From contig NW_019211454.1 in the NCBI RefSeq assembly GCF_002443255.2, positions 18,815,037 through 18,879,036 on the forward strand: a stretch of 64,000 nucleotides of DNA, written 5' to 3'. A program made the position numbers and the translations under genes. A model generated the notes under the pieces. That model was given only the letters and a program-made list of their open reading frames with translations, made no database searches and was not told the origin of the DNA. Below are positions 10,659 to 23,610 of the stretch, in pieces; position 1 is the first letter of the stretch; each line of letters opens with the position of its first letter. The stretch is from Varroa destructor (taxonomy: Eukaryota; Arthropoda; Arachnida; Mesostigmata; Varroidae).

Positions 10659-13600
10659 AGTAATAATTTCAATTACCCCTTAGATCTGTTTAAATGTAAA
10701 ACGTGATAACACTCGTCATTTAATTGCGTATGTTTTCGTTGTTCCCTTGTACTATCAATGTGACTTCTCCGTTCAAACAGTCAATTTAACCGTATGGTAA
10801 TCTTTAACCGAGTTGGTCATTCTCTTCGTGGCTTACCTGTTACCGCGTGCGCGTAGTTTTGTATACCGACTTTTCCTTTCAGGGGAATCGGAAAAAAATC
10901 TAGACCATGATGTCCTGACAATGTGCCGTTTACTGCGCGCCTGAACGTTTAACAATCACGGCGTTGACGACACATTGTCCTGTCGTTTAACTTTCTCCTC
11001 TCAGTTCGTGTGCATTTCCGATTATCGCGTGGGGTTCAACGAATAACAGTCGCTTTCGACTTATCAATAAGCATATTTCTCAATTCTGCTCAGTCAATTA
11101 CTTTGGCTAACGCAGCTGATTGGTCTGCCATAGATTAGACTGCCATACACTGCTTTCACGATTTAGCTCTGTTGAATAGGTTTACGTGTCGTAATCCATT
11201 AGTCAGCTGGGAAATGTATTTGTACTCACTAGCTGTTCCACCAGTCATTGTGGTGTTTCCTATATACATGCTAGCCTGGACCTGCACTAAAACGTGTCTT
11301 TCTCATAGTAGTGCTGACGTACGCTCATATATATATATATAAATGTGTGTTTTAAAAAATGCCGTACTATCCTATTTTCGGAATTCAAAAATTTAAATTA
11401 GAAGTTTTGCTAATTCCTTCACTTCAGATCTCGCCGGTGCGTGAACTATACAAGCTAGAAAAAAAAGCTGGAAGCCATTTTGTGACGGGCGGCTGAGTAA
11501 ACTTAAGGTGCAAGAGATTAATTAAAAAAATATTCAACTGGCAACTTTTGAAGATTGGCATCGGAAGTCAATGGCTGGAAACGAATCTGAATGGATCATG
11601 TTGATTTGATAGTCCCGTTGTACAAACCACCTTTCGATTACTGCGACAAGACGTGGCTACGAAAAACTTTTGCTGTAAGGACGATTACGTAAACACTAGG
11701 CTCTATCCGTACAGGATAGGCATTGGCATATACCAAGTCGCTACGTCAGTCTGAAGATCACTGAATGAGCGACTAGAACCGTTTTGTGCTCGCTGGCGCC
11801 TAATTTCAATTTTGATTCGTTATCGCTTTTCGTTAATCAGTCATTCAAAATGCAGACTAACAATAACGATGTTTCAAGAACTACAATAAGGCAGAGGAGA
11901 TCTATCTGCTGCTGGCTTATGATATCATCAACTATCCGCGAACAATGTTATACGTCGATAACAACCTATTCCGTCCCGCGTGTATATCCGCAAAAAACTG
12001 TTAAATTCTTCCAGCTGTTAGCGAACACGTCTGAAAATACCCCGAGTAACATAAAGCGATCTTTCTAGTGAATGCGTATTTGAATAGTGCTAGGTACATT
12101 TTTAACTGGTACTTATCGTATCACGGTTGTAATTAGCTCCGTCATCTATCGAAGTGGCAAACTTGTCGTCGAAAATCCTGGGCTGATTGATTTACCCAGT
12201 AGTAATAAATACGGTAGCCCAGACGACGTTTTCGAATAATGCGAGTTGTTAATATGTATGTCTCGTAAGCGTAAAAGTAATGAGTCGCCGAGAAGCAATG
12301 TTTCATATTCAAAATATCTAAACATGTAGAACAACACCTATTTACTAGCTTTACGAGTAAGAATAGAGTGGAACGTTAAGGCATACCATGCTCCTCTAAA
12401 TATATTCGTCACGTATTCACGTTTAGAACCAAGTGCGTATCGTTGGCGTCAGCTGAATGGTTTTGTCTTGTTATTATAGTGTCTCAGGTTTACTGGTAAT
12501 ATCCCACAACAACTTTTGTGCCTTGTAACCTCAATGTTTCGTGTTTGAGATGCTTGTAACAATAGGTTTAGCTAACGTATAAATACGTAGAAATAACAAG
12601 CAAATATACGTTGTCTATAAGCAATATATTTAGATAAACAACTCATTTATACAAAATATGTTAAAATATTAACTAGTTGTTCAAATGTATACCTAAAAAA
12701 AGCCTAAAAACATTAAATTACATTGTATATATCCATATAGTAGTTAGTAATGTAAAATCCTTACGAAATGACAGTAGTAGTAAATGAAAATAGTGACATA
12801 ACGTTGCCTTTGATGGTTTACGTAATTTCTCTACGATACTAGGGGATCCTATGTTTCACCTTTTTCGATATGTTTTCATACCGTCCTTGCAGTGAATTTG
12901 CAGTTCTACCTACTGCCCATTAAGGTAAGGAGACATGGTGAAGAAATAGCGACATAGCGATACGGCCGTGACTTGAAAGCTAACTTTTCCAAACTTTCAC
13001 CGTTAATTGACTCTGTATCTTTTAGTACAAAAAAAGCAATGGCAAAGTAAAAAAAAATAGAGATGAATTGACAGCAAATGAGTCGCTATCGCGTCCATTT
13101 ATGCTGTGTGCGTATAGGTTCAGTTCATAAGGGGAGCTGATTGATGGAAGTTAATTTCGTCGATATAATAAATATGTATATGATTTTTGTAAAATACGAT
13201 ATTCTAAGTAATATTAGTATCCTGACGTATCGTTGCATACCCTGTGATATCCTTGCTAGATATCGTTTTAAAAAGTCGCGTTCATACGTAATTTATCGCA
13301 GTGAAGGTCTCTGACGCTAACAGAAGACTGCCAGGATATGAACAGGAGAATCTATTTATCAAGCAATAATGTATAATAATGAAAACGACTGAATGTAATG
13401 ATGTTTATGTTTAAAGTATATGGATCTTGCACCGGCGGTACGGAATCTTAGAGTGCACAATTAGGCCAAATCAGAACATTACGTGGGTAATGGGTGTGGG
13501 CCAAAACCACAAGAACTAGTTGTTGTGCAGATTTGACGATGAGTTGCTACACTGGTAAAATGGAAGCCGCTTATAAATCGGACTGTGTTCTTCAGCGTCA

Positions 13601-14550
13601 AGGTCAGCTTTGCTGGAGGAGCGGTAACACGGTATTTTCCTTATCAATGCTACGATATCTCACCGTACTCCATGTATATTTGTATTTTTAGCCAACAAAC
13701 AGTTAACCCTGATGTATGCTTTTATCTGTCTTATCTATTTCGATTACATGTTTATGATAGTTAACATGTGTGTGTGCGCGCTGTACATACGTACGAAAAG
13801 TCGCCGAATACAGTGTATAATTTTTAACGCCAACAATGGCATTCAGAGCTCTAACTGTTTTTGGTCTACACACAAATAATATCTAACGGTATCCAGCTTA
13901 CGGAGAGCATACGCCACATACAACCTAGTTCGATGTACTTCAAATGATCATAAAGGACCTAAAGGTCCTTGATGAGACAATCATATGCACAGTGATGATC
14001 CTGCCTATGATATAGTTTCAGCGGCAAAGGCAGCGGTAACATAAATATTTTGATTAATTAAAAAATCTGATGCCCATTATAAGTACGCCGCTGCGAGTTC
14101 GCTCGAGTCGTTAGCACACTTTTCTCTATGAGAGTCCTTTCTTATCGCAGGTGACCATCTTGCCACATCCAGCCATGTAAACAAATGTTAGAGCATCGTG
14201 TTACGTTCACTCCAACCGTAGACATATGACAGGCGTGTACGCGGCGTCAACCATCGCTCGTTTTGCTTGTCTACCCCAGTAGCGCTCGCATTTTTGGTGA
14301 CGTGTCGTGCCACGAAGCGTTAACGAAATCTTTGAATTTATCTTTTTCAGCCTACAGGGAGGCTTGCATGTAATATGTTTGTACCAGCTTTGCATAACAA
14401 CTATAATTTACACAAATCTTGCCAAAAAGGAACTCGAAGAGCTCTGCTTGCGCTGGAAGGTCTGTTCTATCTGTGACGAACTCGGGTTTGCCTTTACGAT
14501 TGTCTCGAGTATCAAGGCCTAATTAGGAGGTGCTAACAGGAAAGGCCACG

Positions 14551-15030
14551 ATGGTACAGGGAGACGGCGGAGCCATGATACGAAGGTTACGTCCGGCAGT
14601 GATTGTGTGCCTACTATTCGCAGTGATTGCGGTCATTAGCTGTTTGTTGATCATTGGAGTCCTGATTATTGAAAGGATTTCACAGATGGCATTACAGGAG
14701 TTCCAGTGGTTTACCCTACTTGCTTTTGTGCTGTCGGCCGTTGTTTGGTACTCAGTGTATCCCAAGCTTCATCGCAACATCATTATGCCAGGCCGACCCG
14801 TGTCGACTTGTCAAATAGATCCTGGATCAAGGGAGCAAGTTGACGAAAACGAGTATCCCCTCACGTCCCAAGAAAAAATAAAAAAGATGTTTAGGAAGTT
14901 TTACGAGCAGCGTAAGTGGCTTGAAGAACCCGATCTGGTGGATGTATGGGGCAAGTATGGGGCTGTGATGGCTGAGATGAAGACTCGTTTAAGGAGTGAT
15001 GAAATGGAAGCTTATAAACGTGGCTATTAG
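14551..15030 (+). CDS. Small protein with two membrane segments, unknown family, 159 residues
   Basis: The start is ATG 14551 in a good context (GCCACGATGG); the open frame extends upstream only to a GTG. The short N terminus (Arg11, Arg12, Arg14) is followed by hydrophobic helices at about residues 16-40 (VIVCLLFAVIAVISCLLIIG) and 52-70 (WFTLLAFVLSAVVWYSVYP). A hydrophilic tail of about 90 residues contains a Lys/Arg-rich helix (QEKIKKMFRKFYEQRKW) and an acidic part. Both ends probably face the cytosol. An acceptor TTTATCTTTTTCAG ends at 14350, so the exon may begin at 14351 with about 200 bases of 5' UTR. A second possible acceptor, GCTAACAG, lies closer. AATAAA at 15094-15099, about 65 bases after the TAG, fits a 3' end. 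I recognise no family. Confidence 0.75.
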   Translation: MVQGDGGAMIRRLRPAVIVCLLFAVIAVISCLLIIGVLIIERISQMALQEFQWFTLLAFVLSAVVWYSVYPKLHRNIIMPGRPVSTCQIDPGSREQVDENEYPLTSQEKIKKMFRKFYEQRKWLEEPDLVDVWGKYGAVMAEMKTRLRSDEMEAYKRGY

Positions 15031-15093
15031 AGAGCGAATCTCATTAAAAAGTCCTATTGTCGTTTGAGAGTACTCATTTTACTTTTGTAAAAA

Positions 15094-15099
15094 AATAAA
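15094..15099 (+). terminator. Polyadenylation signal AATAAA of the two-helix protein gene
   Basis: A canonical hexamer lies 64 bases after the stop codon of the gene ending at 15030, in an A-rich stretch. Confidence 0.6.
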
Positions 15100-15450
15100 A
15101 TACTATTATATAATTAGGAACAGCAACCTAGCAAAAATAAACTAGGGATTTTCTAACTATATCCAAAAAATTTTCCTATTTTTTATAGGCAGTTCAAGAC
15201 ATGCAGGATCAACATCTACATTTGTTTCAGAAAAAGCTATTCCGTACATTATTAAGGTTTGGTGATTTATCACAGCCAGTTATATTTTAGTTTCATAATA
15301 TCAACTATAAAATGAGATTATTTAAGGGTTCACAGTTGCGATGATGGGAAGCCATTGCGAAAATGTTGGCTCACATCCCATATATTTCAATGCAGCCGTC
15401 ACTCATGGGCACCTGGTTAAACTATTAAAATAATTTTTAAAAGAGAAATA

Positions 15451-15508
15451 ATAATGTGTATATATATATATATATATATACACATTATATATATATATAT
15501 ATATATAT
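15451..15508. repeat. (TA)n embedded in a perfect 38-bp palindrome, then a second (TA)n
   Basis: ATAATGTG and CACATTAT flank a TA run at 15451-15488, and the whole is self-complementary. A further TA run follows to 15508. Confidence 0.85.
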
Positions 15509-15695
15509 GTAAATAAGGATATTCGTGGGGCAATCAGCGGAGGAAGAATACGGCCAAATTCTTATGAATAAATTTGACTCTCTTATAAACAATTATGTCA
15601 GGAACCAGCAGCCCTATGCGTCATGCAACGAGAAATAATCATTACACAAATGAGCGTTCAGCATTTTGTTAAATTCGCCTTCTACTTTTATACTG

Positions 15696-15698
<3 letters not shown>

Positions 15699-15733
<35 letters not shown>
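15699..15733. repeat. (TA)17 microsatellite
   Basis: Uninterrupted TA dinucleotides. Confidence 0.95.
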
Positions 15734-15735
<2 letters not shown>

Positions 15736-18700
15736 TACAGAAACATTTAGTCATAACTGACATGATTTCTTTTTGACTACAAAGGAAAAGTTCTTCAGCA
15801 TTTTAAACTAACAATAGTTTGCCTAAGACATACATATATATGTATATATTCATACGAAAAAATGTAAAATGCTACCGAATATTCTTATATGCACAACCTA
15901 TTAAATAAAACAACGTTTGTGAATATGATATGATAAGAAATTACCTATTTTCTATTTTAATTCGCCATCGACATCACTTTACGTCTACAGCAGCATAAGG
16001 GTCTAAGACCTACCTTTATGTGAGGACCTAGGACAAAGGTAAATGTATAACATTATATCCTCACGCAAGATGTCACAGATAATTTCGAAGCCCGGTATGA
16101 TGAAAGGCTGTCAGAAGTGCGGAGTTGTACTTTTGGCGCATACCGTTATATTTGTACTCTCATTTCAAATTCGTTATGTCAGATATGAAACAATTCTCTT
16201 GTGAGTTTTCTGTTCACAGAGGAAAGATGGTAGTTATGTTTTGTCCTAAATAAAGTATAAGTTATATATTTGAAATACATAAAGGACCGTATGGTAATAC
16301 ATAAGTCGACAGCTAGTTCTCATATTGTTTCAATGTCTTGCCAACAAATCTACTCTTTGTGAATTGATATCTGATATTGACGTTAATGCCTCTTTCGTTC
16401 TAGCGCCCACATAAGGGGGTTGTATGTCAAACTTCATGTTGATATGCGAGTGTTACGCATGGTTCTAGCCTTGTATTTTTTGTAGCAGGTTTCAAGGTGT
16501 AATGATGTAAATTCGCTTGTGGGTACCGTGCCCCACATCTAAGTATTTGTGGTAGTGGTGTGTACCTACTAAATTTTTAATTTTTGGACCTGGGTTTGCA
16601 CTTAGTTTAATATTGTTTCGATTCAATGAAACTGAGGACTTTGTGTCCAACTTAGACGAGATTATCACTTTGTACAAATTTATTCAGCAAAATACATTTT
16701 TTCACGAGCATATTTCGTTTAAGCGATTTACTAGCTGTTAAACATTCGAGGAAAAATAATTTTCAACATATTAGTTGATAATTAAATGCGGAGGCAGCGC
16801 CTATTCGGGGCCAACACCGGCCTATTTGATGGATAGATGTTAGCTGGCAAAAGTGGTACTTCAAACAATGACAATGCTAATTTAATAGAATTGCACTACT
16901 GTTATTCTTTACGCGATAATTAGGGATTTAAAAAAAAAAACAGGCGATAAGGGATACAGCCACAGAATGTGTGTACATCGAAGTTAATATTTGGGGCTCC
17001 GTTCGAAAGAAAAGCCGAAATACAAAATTCTGTCAGTTACGTTTTGCCGAATGAATGCTACGGCAAAGTTTAACTCCTAGTTATCCGCGTGTCTTGTTTC
17101 TTTATTTTTCACTATGGATATTTAAAGCTACGGCGAAATGCGTTTTTGTTAGAGTTGACTTCAATTGTATCCGTTGCATAGCATTGCTTGAAGGCTTTGC
17201 TAAAAAAGGAACCCCAACACGAGCAACGAAGCCGCATCCCATTGGCTCTGCAGTGTGTTCAAAGGAATTTCAAGGGTAGAAATTGTAAAACACTTAAGGC
17301 TAAGGAGTCAGCCAAGAAAAAGTAAAACAACAAAATTAGTCAATCAAATTTTTACTTTAGAATTGAAGAGGCTATGTGCCTCTATCCAAACCTAGATGGT
17401 CACATTAATCGAAAAGTTAGTGCGCAAATTATATTAAGTTTTACGTCCTACATTGCCGTTAGGTATTGCTTTAAACAGTTAGTCCCTAACACAGACAGCA
17501 GATGAGTAAGAAAATACGTGGATTTGCGTGAACGCACTGTTTATCGACCTCTAAAAAGAGACCAAAATCCTTTAGGTTCAGTTATCGGAGCTGGACGACA
17601 TTTTATTAAGCAGCTACTCCATTACCGTAACGAATGACACTGCAACAGTTCTTAAACAGGGACAAACCAAAGGATTAAGGAATCATCCTTAACAATATAA
17701 CACCTTAATCTTGTTACGTAAAATTCATTGGCCAGATAGAGCTTCGAAATATCCATGTGTTTAATTTACCATTATCGTATTTGAATTGTCGTAGATCTGC
17801 GACCAGAATTAGTGAATAAATTATAATTATAGATATTTCCTTTCGGTGATACGGGGTGTGATTTAACAAAAAACACACACTAAACTCAGTTTTCAACAGT
17901 TTTAGAATGAAAACTACTAACCGTTTTTACCTAAGATAGATGGCCTTAAAGTCATTTATCTCGGATAATGACGTCGCCGTCTATGTGATTTAAAAGCTGA
18001 CATTTGGCTGTAGCAAAAGTGCAAAAAATTACTGAAATGTCTTTATTCAGGTATACAGAGAACGCCTTGAAAGTTAATGAAATTTCTGCGTTTCTTTAAA
18101 CGATAATCGCGCAGATACTGCTCATAACAGCAAAATTAATACTTCAGACCTCTACCGTCACTAACGAAGAAGATTACCTGACACAAATCAACCGGAACTA
18201 ATGAAGAGAACCGACATCGTATTCCATCATGACAACGCCAATCCCATACATTGAGAGAGGCAAAAATTCTTTCGTCATATAGTACGGATTTCGTTGTTGT
18301 TTACTCGAATCTTTATAGAACTTCCTTAATGGTTTTAATTTAGTTTCGATGGAAAAACTCAAGAATAATTCACTACAAATTTTTGTCCAGAAACCACAAA
18401 GTTCTGCAGCGATGGGATTCGGGTATTACCAGAAAGATGGCAGAAGGTCATCCCATCAATCAAGACAACGTACATTTACTTCAATAAAATGATTTTAAAA
18501 TATAAAAAATCTTTTCTTCGATCTTGATTTAAAAAACGTCATTATTTTTTTTGACAATCAAAATACTAGCATGGTCTACATGATTTTTTTTGGAATAGGT
18601 ATAAAGGGGCTTACCGTAGGCGCTTACTAATCTTTACATTTGAATGTTTCAGAGATTAAGAAGGCAGGTCGAGATGACAGCAGTTTAGCAAGTAAACATT

Positions 18701-19643
18701 CGACCGATTCGAAAAACTACGGTATCTCGCTTTTGGGCTGCAGCCTCATTTACACACAAAGGTGGTAGCTCTTTGAACACTTCTAAGACACGTACGAAGA
18801 ATAAACGGGTGTAGGTATATACATATGTTTCGATAGTTAACGGAATCGCTATCTGAAACATGTTAGTACTGGTTAAAAGTGGTATAGCTATTTAGTTCTT
18901 TCTATACAATAGCCTGTGTTGCTTTCAAGAGCCAGAAATGCCTATTAAATATTTAGTATGAGACCGAAGCTCAAGCTGCTAACTGTTTGCGAGTTTTTTT
19001 TGGCTATAGCTCTATTATTGTGGACTTTTGAATCGACTAGCCTTATTCTATTCAGACTTATCTATTGACAAATTCTCGACCCTTTGACAGCAGAATTGTT
19101 TTCTTGCATTCAGCATTTGTTTGGAGCATGGAAAATTGCCAACCTAATTCAACCTGGACCATTCTCTATAGCTCTGAAGAGGAGAACATAGCCCTCAAAT
19201 AATCTATTTCGTATTTTCCGGATCACTGGCAAATAAAAGTCATTTGCCTAATGTCTTTCAGGTAAATTTATCAAGATACTTGATAAGCATATTACCACAT
19301 GCATACCTACATTTAATACTAAAGATAGTAACTCAAATTGGGTTGATGAGCCCTTGGACAAGTAACAATGATCACAGTGCTATAACTACCGTCAGCCGAT
19401 ATGATATAAAAAAGTGTCCTTCAATCAAGTACATATTTTCGAAGCACGTCTTTCGATAAATTAGCTCAGTAGAATGAGTGTCACCTCCTGGGTGGTTAAC
19501 ATCACGACTACCTCGTATCACACTATCCAGTGGGAAAAAAAAAATAGAATATACCACAATAAAAATTATTGACGTCGCAGTACAGATGCTTGCCTATACG
19601 TGAAATGAAGACCTTGCCTGCAGCTTTAAAGATAGCTGCTTCT

Positions 19644-19841
19644 CTACGGAAGCTCCAAAAGCCTTCGAAAGCTTCGTAAAAGCTTTTTGTTGTTCCAGTT
19701 GTTCGTTGGATATCCCTTTGGATAGTATTCACATATGGGCTGTCCGCACGTGAGGTTACTTCTGTTAAGCTGTTCGAGTTTGGGTTCTTCTATGACTTCG
19801 TTGGTTGTATCCTCAGTCGCAGTATGTCTGATAGCAGCTAG
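19644..19841 (-). CDS. Orphan open frame with a Cys/Tyr/Pro motif, possible terminal exon
   Basis: This minus-strand frame has no start codon and 65 sense codons before a TAG at 19644-19646. After an acceptor-like GCTGCTATCAG it reads TEDTTNEVIEEPKLEQLNRS, then NLTCGQPICEYYPKGYPTNN and a basic end (NNKKLLRSFRRLLELP). It has a glycosylation sequon (NLT), two Cys and a low-complexity-free composition, which looks like a real extracellular domain fragment. An overlapping frame at 19523-19732 is also open but starts only at GTG. I recognise no family. It could be a terminal exon, a pseudogene piece or chance. Confidence 0.23.
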   Translation of the reverse strand, partial: LAAIRHTATEDTTNEVIEEPKLEQLNRSNLTCGQPICEYYPKGYPTNNWNNKKLLRSFRRLLELP

Positions 19842-21253
19842 TTATGCCTGATTTCCATCATCTTATTGTTTTCTGCCATCTTGTTTATTGTTTTGCTTGA
19901 CGGCCTTCGGCTTGGCTGTTCTTCCTCGTACTGTGAGTTCTCAACCTATGTTAGGTTACCGTAACAGCTTTCTTAACTGCTAAGGCTTCCTGAAACATGA
20001 AGCTCAATACTCATTCGACGTTTCAGAGAGTTATCTTGATAAAGTCAGCAAAACGATTTAAGGTGACAAACGTCATGGCGATTCAAGAGTCGTCACTGAT
20101 TTATGTTCTGAAACGACTTGACTTTTGCTTTTTTCAATATTCTCAACATCTACGGGAATTAACACAGCATTATTACGTTTTTAAGATAGAGTTAAACAGT
20201 GGTGTGACGGCACTGCGTTTGACATAATCGTGTGTATATTTAAAGAAACAGCCTTAAAGTTTTGAATTATTATGACGACGTCATCACTTTGCGTTCAAAG
20301 ACGGCCTTGGCGTGAAGTGTCTCACAGCTTACCTACTCTTTTAGATGCTACTACGGAAGCCCCGAGAGGTCGCTCAGTTTCTGTTTTGTACCACTCCATT
20401 AGCATGTTTATCTACTAGTGGCTGCTTCCTCCTTATAGGAGACATTTTTCTCGTCCTTGCCGGGTCCCTCTCTGATGAGCTCTGGACTCGCACGTTCCCG
20501 TAATGATTCGAGTACAATTGATAACATTAGCACAAATTTATCCGGAATGCGGTTACCAATTCTTCTAGTTGTCAACAGCCGATCGTGATTTTTATCGCAA
20601 TGAGTGCCTCATTGCTCACTTCAAATCAAGATAAAATTTCATAATTTCGAGTTTAATTGAAACGCTAATTGAATGAAACGTCTAGTTTCCCGTTGATTTA
20701 TACTTTATCCATAGAAAAAAAAAACATTAACTAAAATGATTTACAAAAAATTCAGTATTTACTCTAGTGCTATATGGTCATATTGTGCGATTATTGCCAC
20801 GTTTATGGTAAATTTCAATTTAGGTTCATCTTCATTAATGTGTAGCAATTGGAAAAAGCTTTTATTTCAATTTGTAGTCCTTAGAGTATATATATTATAT
20901 TTACCATTACAATATAATTATTGTTGCAATAAAATAATGAACATAAACTTTACTCATAAACTACTGCAAGAGATCTCACCTATAATTGAAATAAAATGGC
21001 CACCAGAGTAGAATTAACCACCACCCTGAGAGCAGATATGAGCCCTTATATTGGTACAATAAAAGTGCAACATCATTGTAATAACCGACTACTTTATGCA
21101 CAACTTTGTCGAAATAACTGGCAAAATACTTAATTTTAACCAGGCATCTTCTGGGCCTCATTTTCTCTTTACAACGAGTAGAAGCCACTATAAATGCTTT
21201 GCAATATTTGAACTACTCCATATGTGACTGAATTAAACTATTGTACTTTCTTT

Positions 21254-21298
21254 ATCTGGCACAAAACCTCGAAAAGTTCTCGAGGTTTTGCGCCAGAT
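21254..21298. repeat. Hairpin with 19-bp arms and one mismatch
   Basis: Arms 21254-21272 and 21280-21298 pair at 18 of 19 positions around a 7-base loop (AAAGTTC). The core is CAAAACCTCGA/TCGAGGTTTTG. Confidence 0.8.
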
Positions 21299-23599
21299 GA
21301 AGAAAAACTTTACCAAACGATATGGATCATTGTCAAGCTTTTCTCTGCAGTCCTGCTCCATATTTTCACTCGAAACTTATCTTCATCGATAATTTCAATT
21401 TCTTACCCACTCTCACTGTTTTAGTTTCTCTAGGCAAGTCAGGTTTCCCTAGAAAATGCCCTATCCTACTATGTCCAAACAATGCGCTACCTTAACGAAA
21501 TGTTTGTGGCCTCATCAAAAATCTCCGTTTGTCATCTGTACGCTACCCACTGGGTTTGTTTGTCTGTTACACATCGCAAAAAGCCAATCTGCAGCGTTTG
21601 GTTTGTCGGGAGCAATTTCAACGTCATCGACTTCATTGCGGAAGTCATCGACTAAGTGAGAAAATGCTCCGCTGCGGAACTTTATCGTCATGCCGTGATT
21701 TCCATATAGTTCAACAATCTCGGTCTGCCTGGCTTACAATAGAGCTTGTTTATTCAAGAGCTTGCTTATTGACTGCATGGTCGAACATAAACGAACCTCG
21801 ACATCAATTTCGATGTCAGATTCGGCGCTGTCTTTGTGGAAAATTTGCACGATGTATGCGGTTGCTAGGGGCATTACTACCATGGCTAAAGCACTTTATC
21901 GGTTGAAAAAAGCATACACATTACGCCCACAACGAACATAGAAACTACGGTGAGTGTTCAATTTCCGTGACATTACTACACAATATTATGTCCAGCTAAT
22001 AATGATATGATTCGATTCCTCCACTTCGGGAGCTGCTCACATCTGAACCTGTTGACAATGTACCCATGATGCGAGAGTTGTAGCAAGACTGGCTGCAATA
22101 ATACACTAATAGCATTGCCACTCTGGGGGCTTTATTCGTATCGGCCTTTCGAGCGCTTGCGTACTCGTAGTTAGCTAAAATGTGCCGCATTCGCGTGTAA
22201 TTAACGAGACTATGTGCCTTGGGGTAATCAGTGGTGATTTAGACTAAATTATCCGCTAGTTTAGCTTAAACGAACGTCTATACCTCTCCTAATAATATGC
22301 TGCCATATAACGTACTCGGTCAGATTATACTCGACGTATTTAATCGACTGCGTAGACGTTACCAGCTATACCCGGCTGGCGGTACGTAGAAGATGATGGA
22401 AATATGAGATAGGAAATGTTTCGAATTAACACTCGGTTACTTCTTTTGACTGAGGTTTTCTTTCCAGCCACTCCACGATTACTAGGCTGTTATCGAATAA
22501 TTGTGATTTTTTTTCCGAGCCTCAATAATGGATTTCCTTAGAGCTGATATTGTTCGATTCTGCTACTGTTATCGGTTGGATATTATCATGTATAGTTTTC
22601 CGGAGGAGAACTATCAAATTCCTCTTTATTAAGCAGCACGTTTGAAAAGTCTTGAGTTACAATAGGTATTCATAACCAAAACAATCCAAAAACGCGTTAT
22701 CGAGGCTTCTTTAGCTTGCAAAACATGCTTCACTCATTTCGTCGTTTAGACGATGAAAGAACATACGAAAACATGTCGCAGATATGCTTCCCGAAAGACT
22801 ATATTTTATTTAATTAATTTATCGAATGTAACAAACTTTCGGTGTATTGCAGTATATGATTTGGAGTGTTTCGGCTAGCAATAAGGTACTTCGAATTTTC
22901 ACCATATTTTTATTACCAACACATCGGCTAAGAATGGACATACGTTTTAACGTCAAACCGCGTAAGACTTGTATCTGCTAAATAAATGCCAAATTATTGT
23001 TGAATTTTATCTAGTCTCGTATTCAAGCGAATAAAAGTACCTAATCTGTTATACGAAGTTGATTCGAAATTATAGTTCTAATGGAAATTACTTAATCTGT
23101 CGCTAAGTCTTCGTCTTCCTCTTCCTGTTTGTTGATTTATTCTTTTAAAACGTCCTGGCTGCCTTAACCTGATTCTTTTTGCTGACAGACTGACAGAGCT
23201 CTACCCGAAGCTATACTGCGCCATATATTTTGCAGATTGGTATAGTATTCCTTCAGCAACATTCACGTCATGGCTCTTATAATAGCATTGAAATAATTTA
23301 GGAGGTAAAGCAGACGTATGCTGAAACCCGCGAATACACATCTAAAATGACTGCCAGTAGTGAAGTTTTATCACACGTGCAACGGCAGTCAGTCATCAGT
23401 ATTCATAGAGGCTTTTCAGCCGAAACCCAGACGCACGCTTTAGCCCGGATCCAGCAAGCAAAGGTCGAATTTAACTATAATTCAGTAATAGTTAGAGGAA
23501 GGGCTAATAAATAAGAAGCGAGGCTTTTAGTGTATGCTACATATACGTAGGCGCTGGTTAAATTAATTCCACGGCAGCACCTAAATATGACGAGACAGT

Positions 23600-23610
23600 G
23601 GTTCGAATCC
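23600..23610 (+). other. tRNA-like B box GGTTCGAATCC without a complete tRNA
   Basis: The 11-base word matches an RNA polymerase III B box. The T stem pairs only partly, no D arm or acceptor stem can be folded around it, and so it is not called a tRNA gene. It could be a relic or a tRNA-derived SINE piece. Confidence 0.3.

Larger units (their letters stand above)
3915..14350. other. Long gene-poor stretch
   Basis: I see no confident gene. It holds a (TA)n/T-run at 6180-6205, a 12-bp-arm palindrome at 8113-8138 and a strong hairpin at 10157-10195. It also has overlapping hairpins at 10625-10658, (TA)n at 11327-11341 and an 8-bp-arm hairpin at 13953-13970. Weak exon-like segments lie at 8409-8470 (ends in GTAAGT), 12893-12924 (32 bases between TCCTTGCAG and GTAAGG) and 13533-13650 (Cys-containing frame after TTGTTGTGCAG). 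Confidence 0.5.

Noticed and set aside
19440..19520. tRNA-like stretch (GAGGTAGTCGTGATGTTAAC on the minus strand)
   Set aside because: It recalls a tRNA 5' half, but no B box or acceptor stem follows.
21529..21906. 125-codon plus ORF
   Set aside because: Cys/Arg/Leu-rich composition without helix, signal or motif; no supporting splice or poly(A) signal. Treated as chance.
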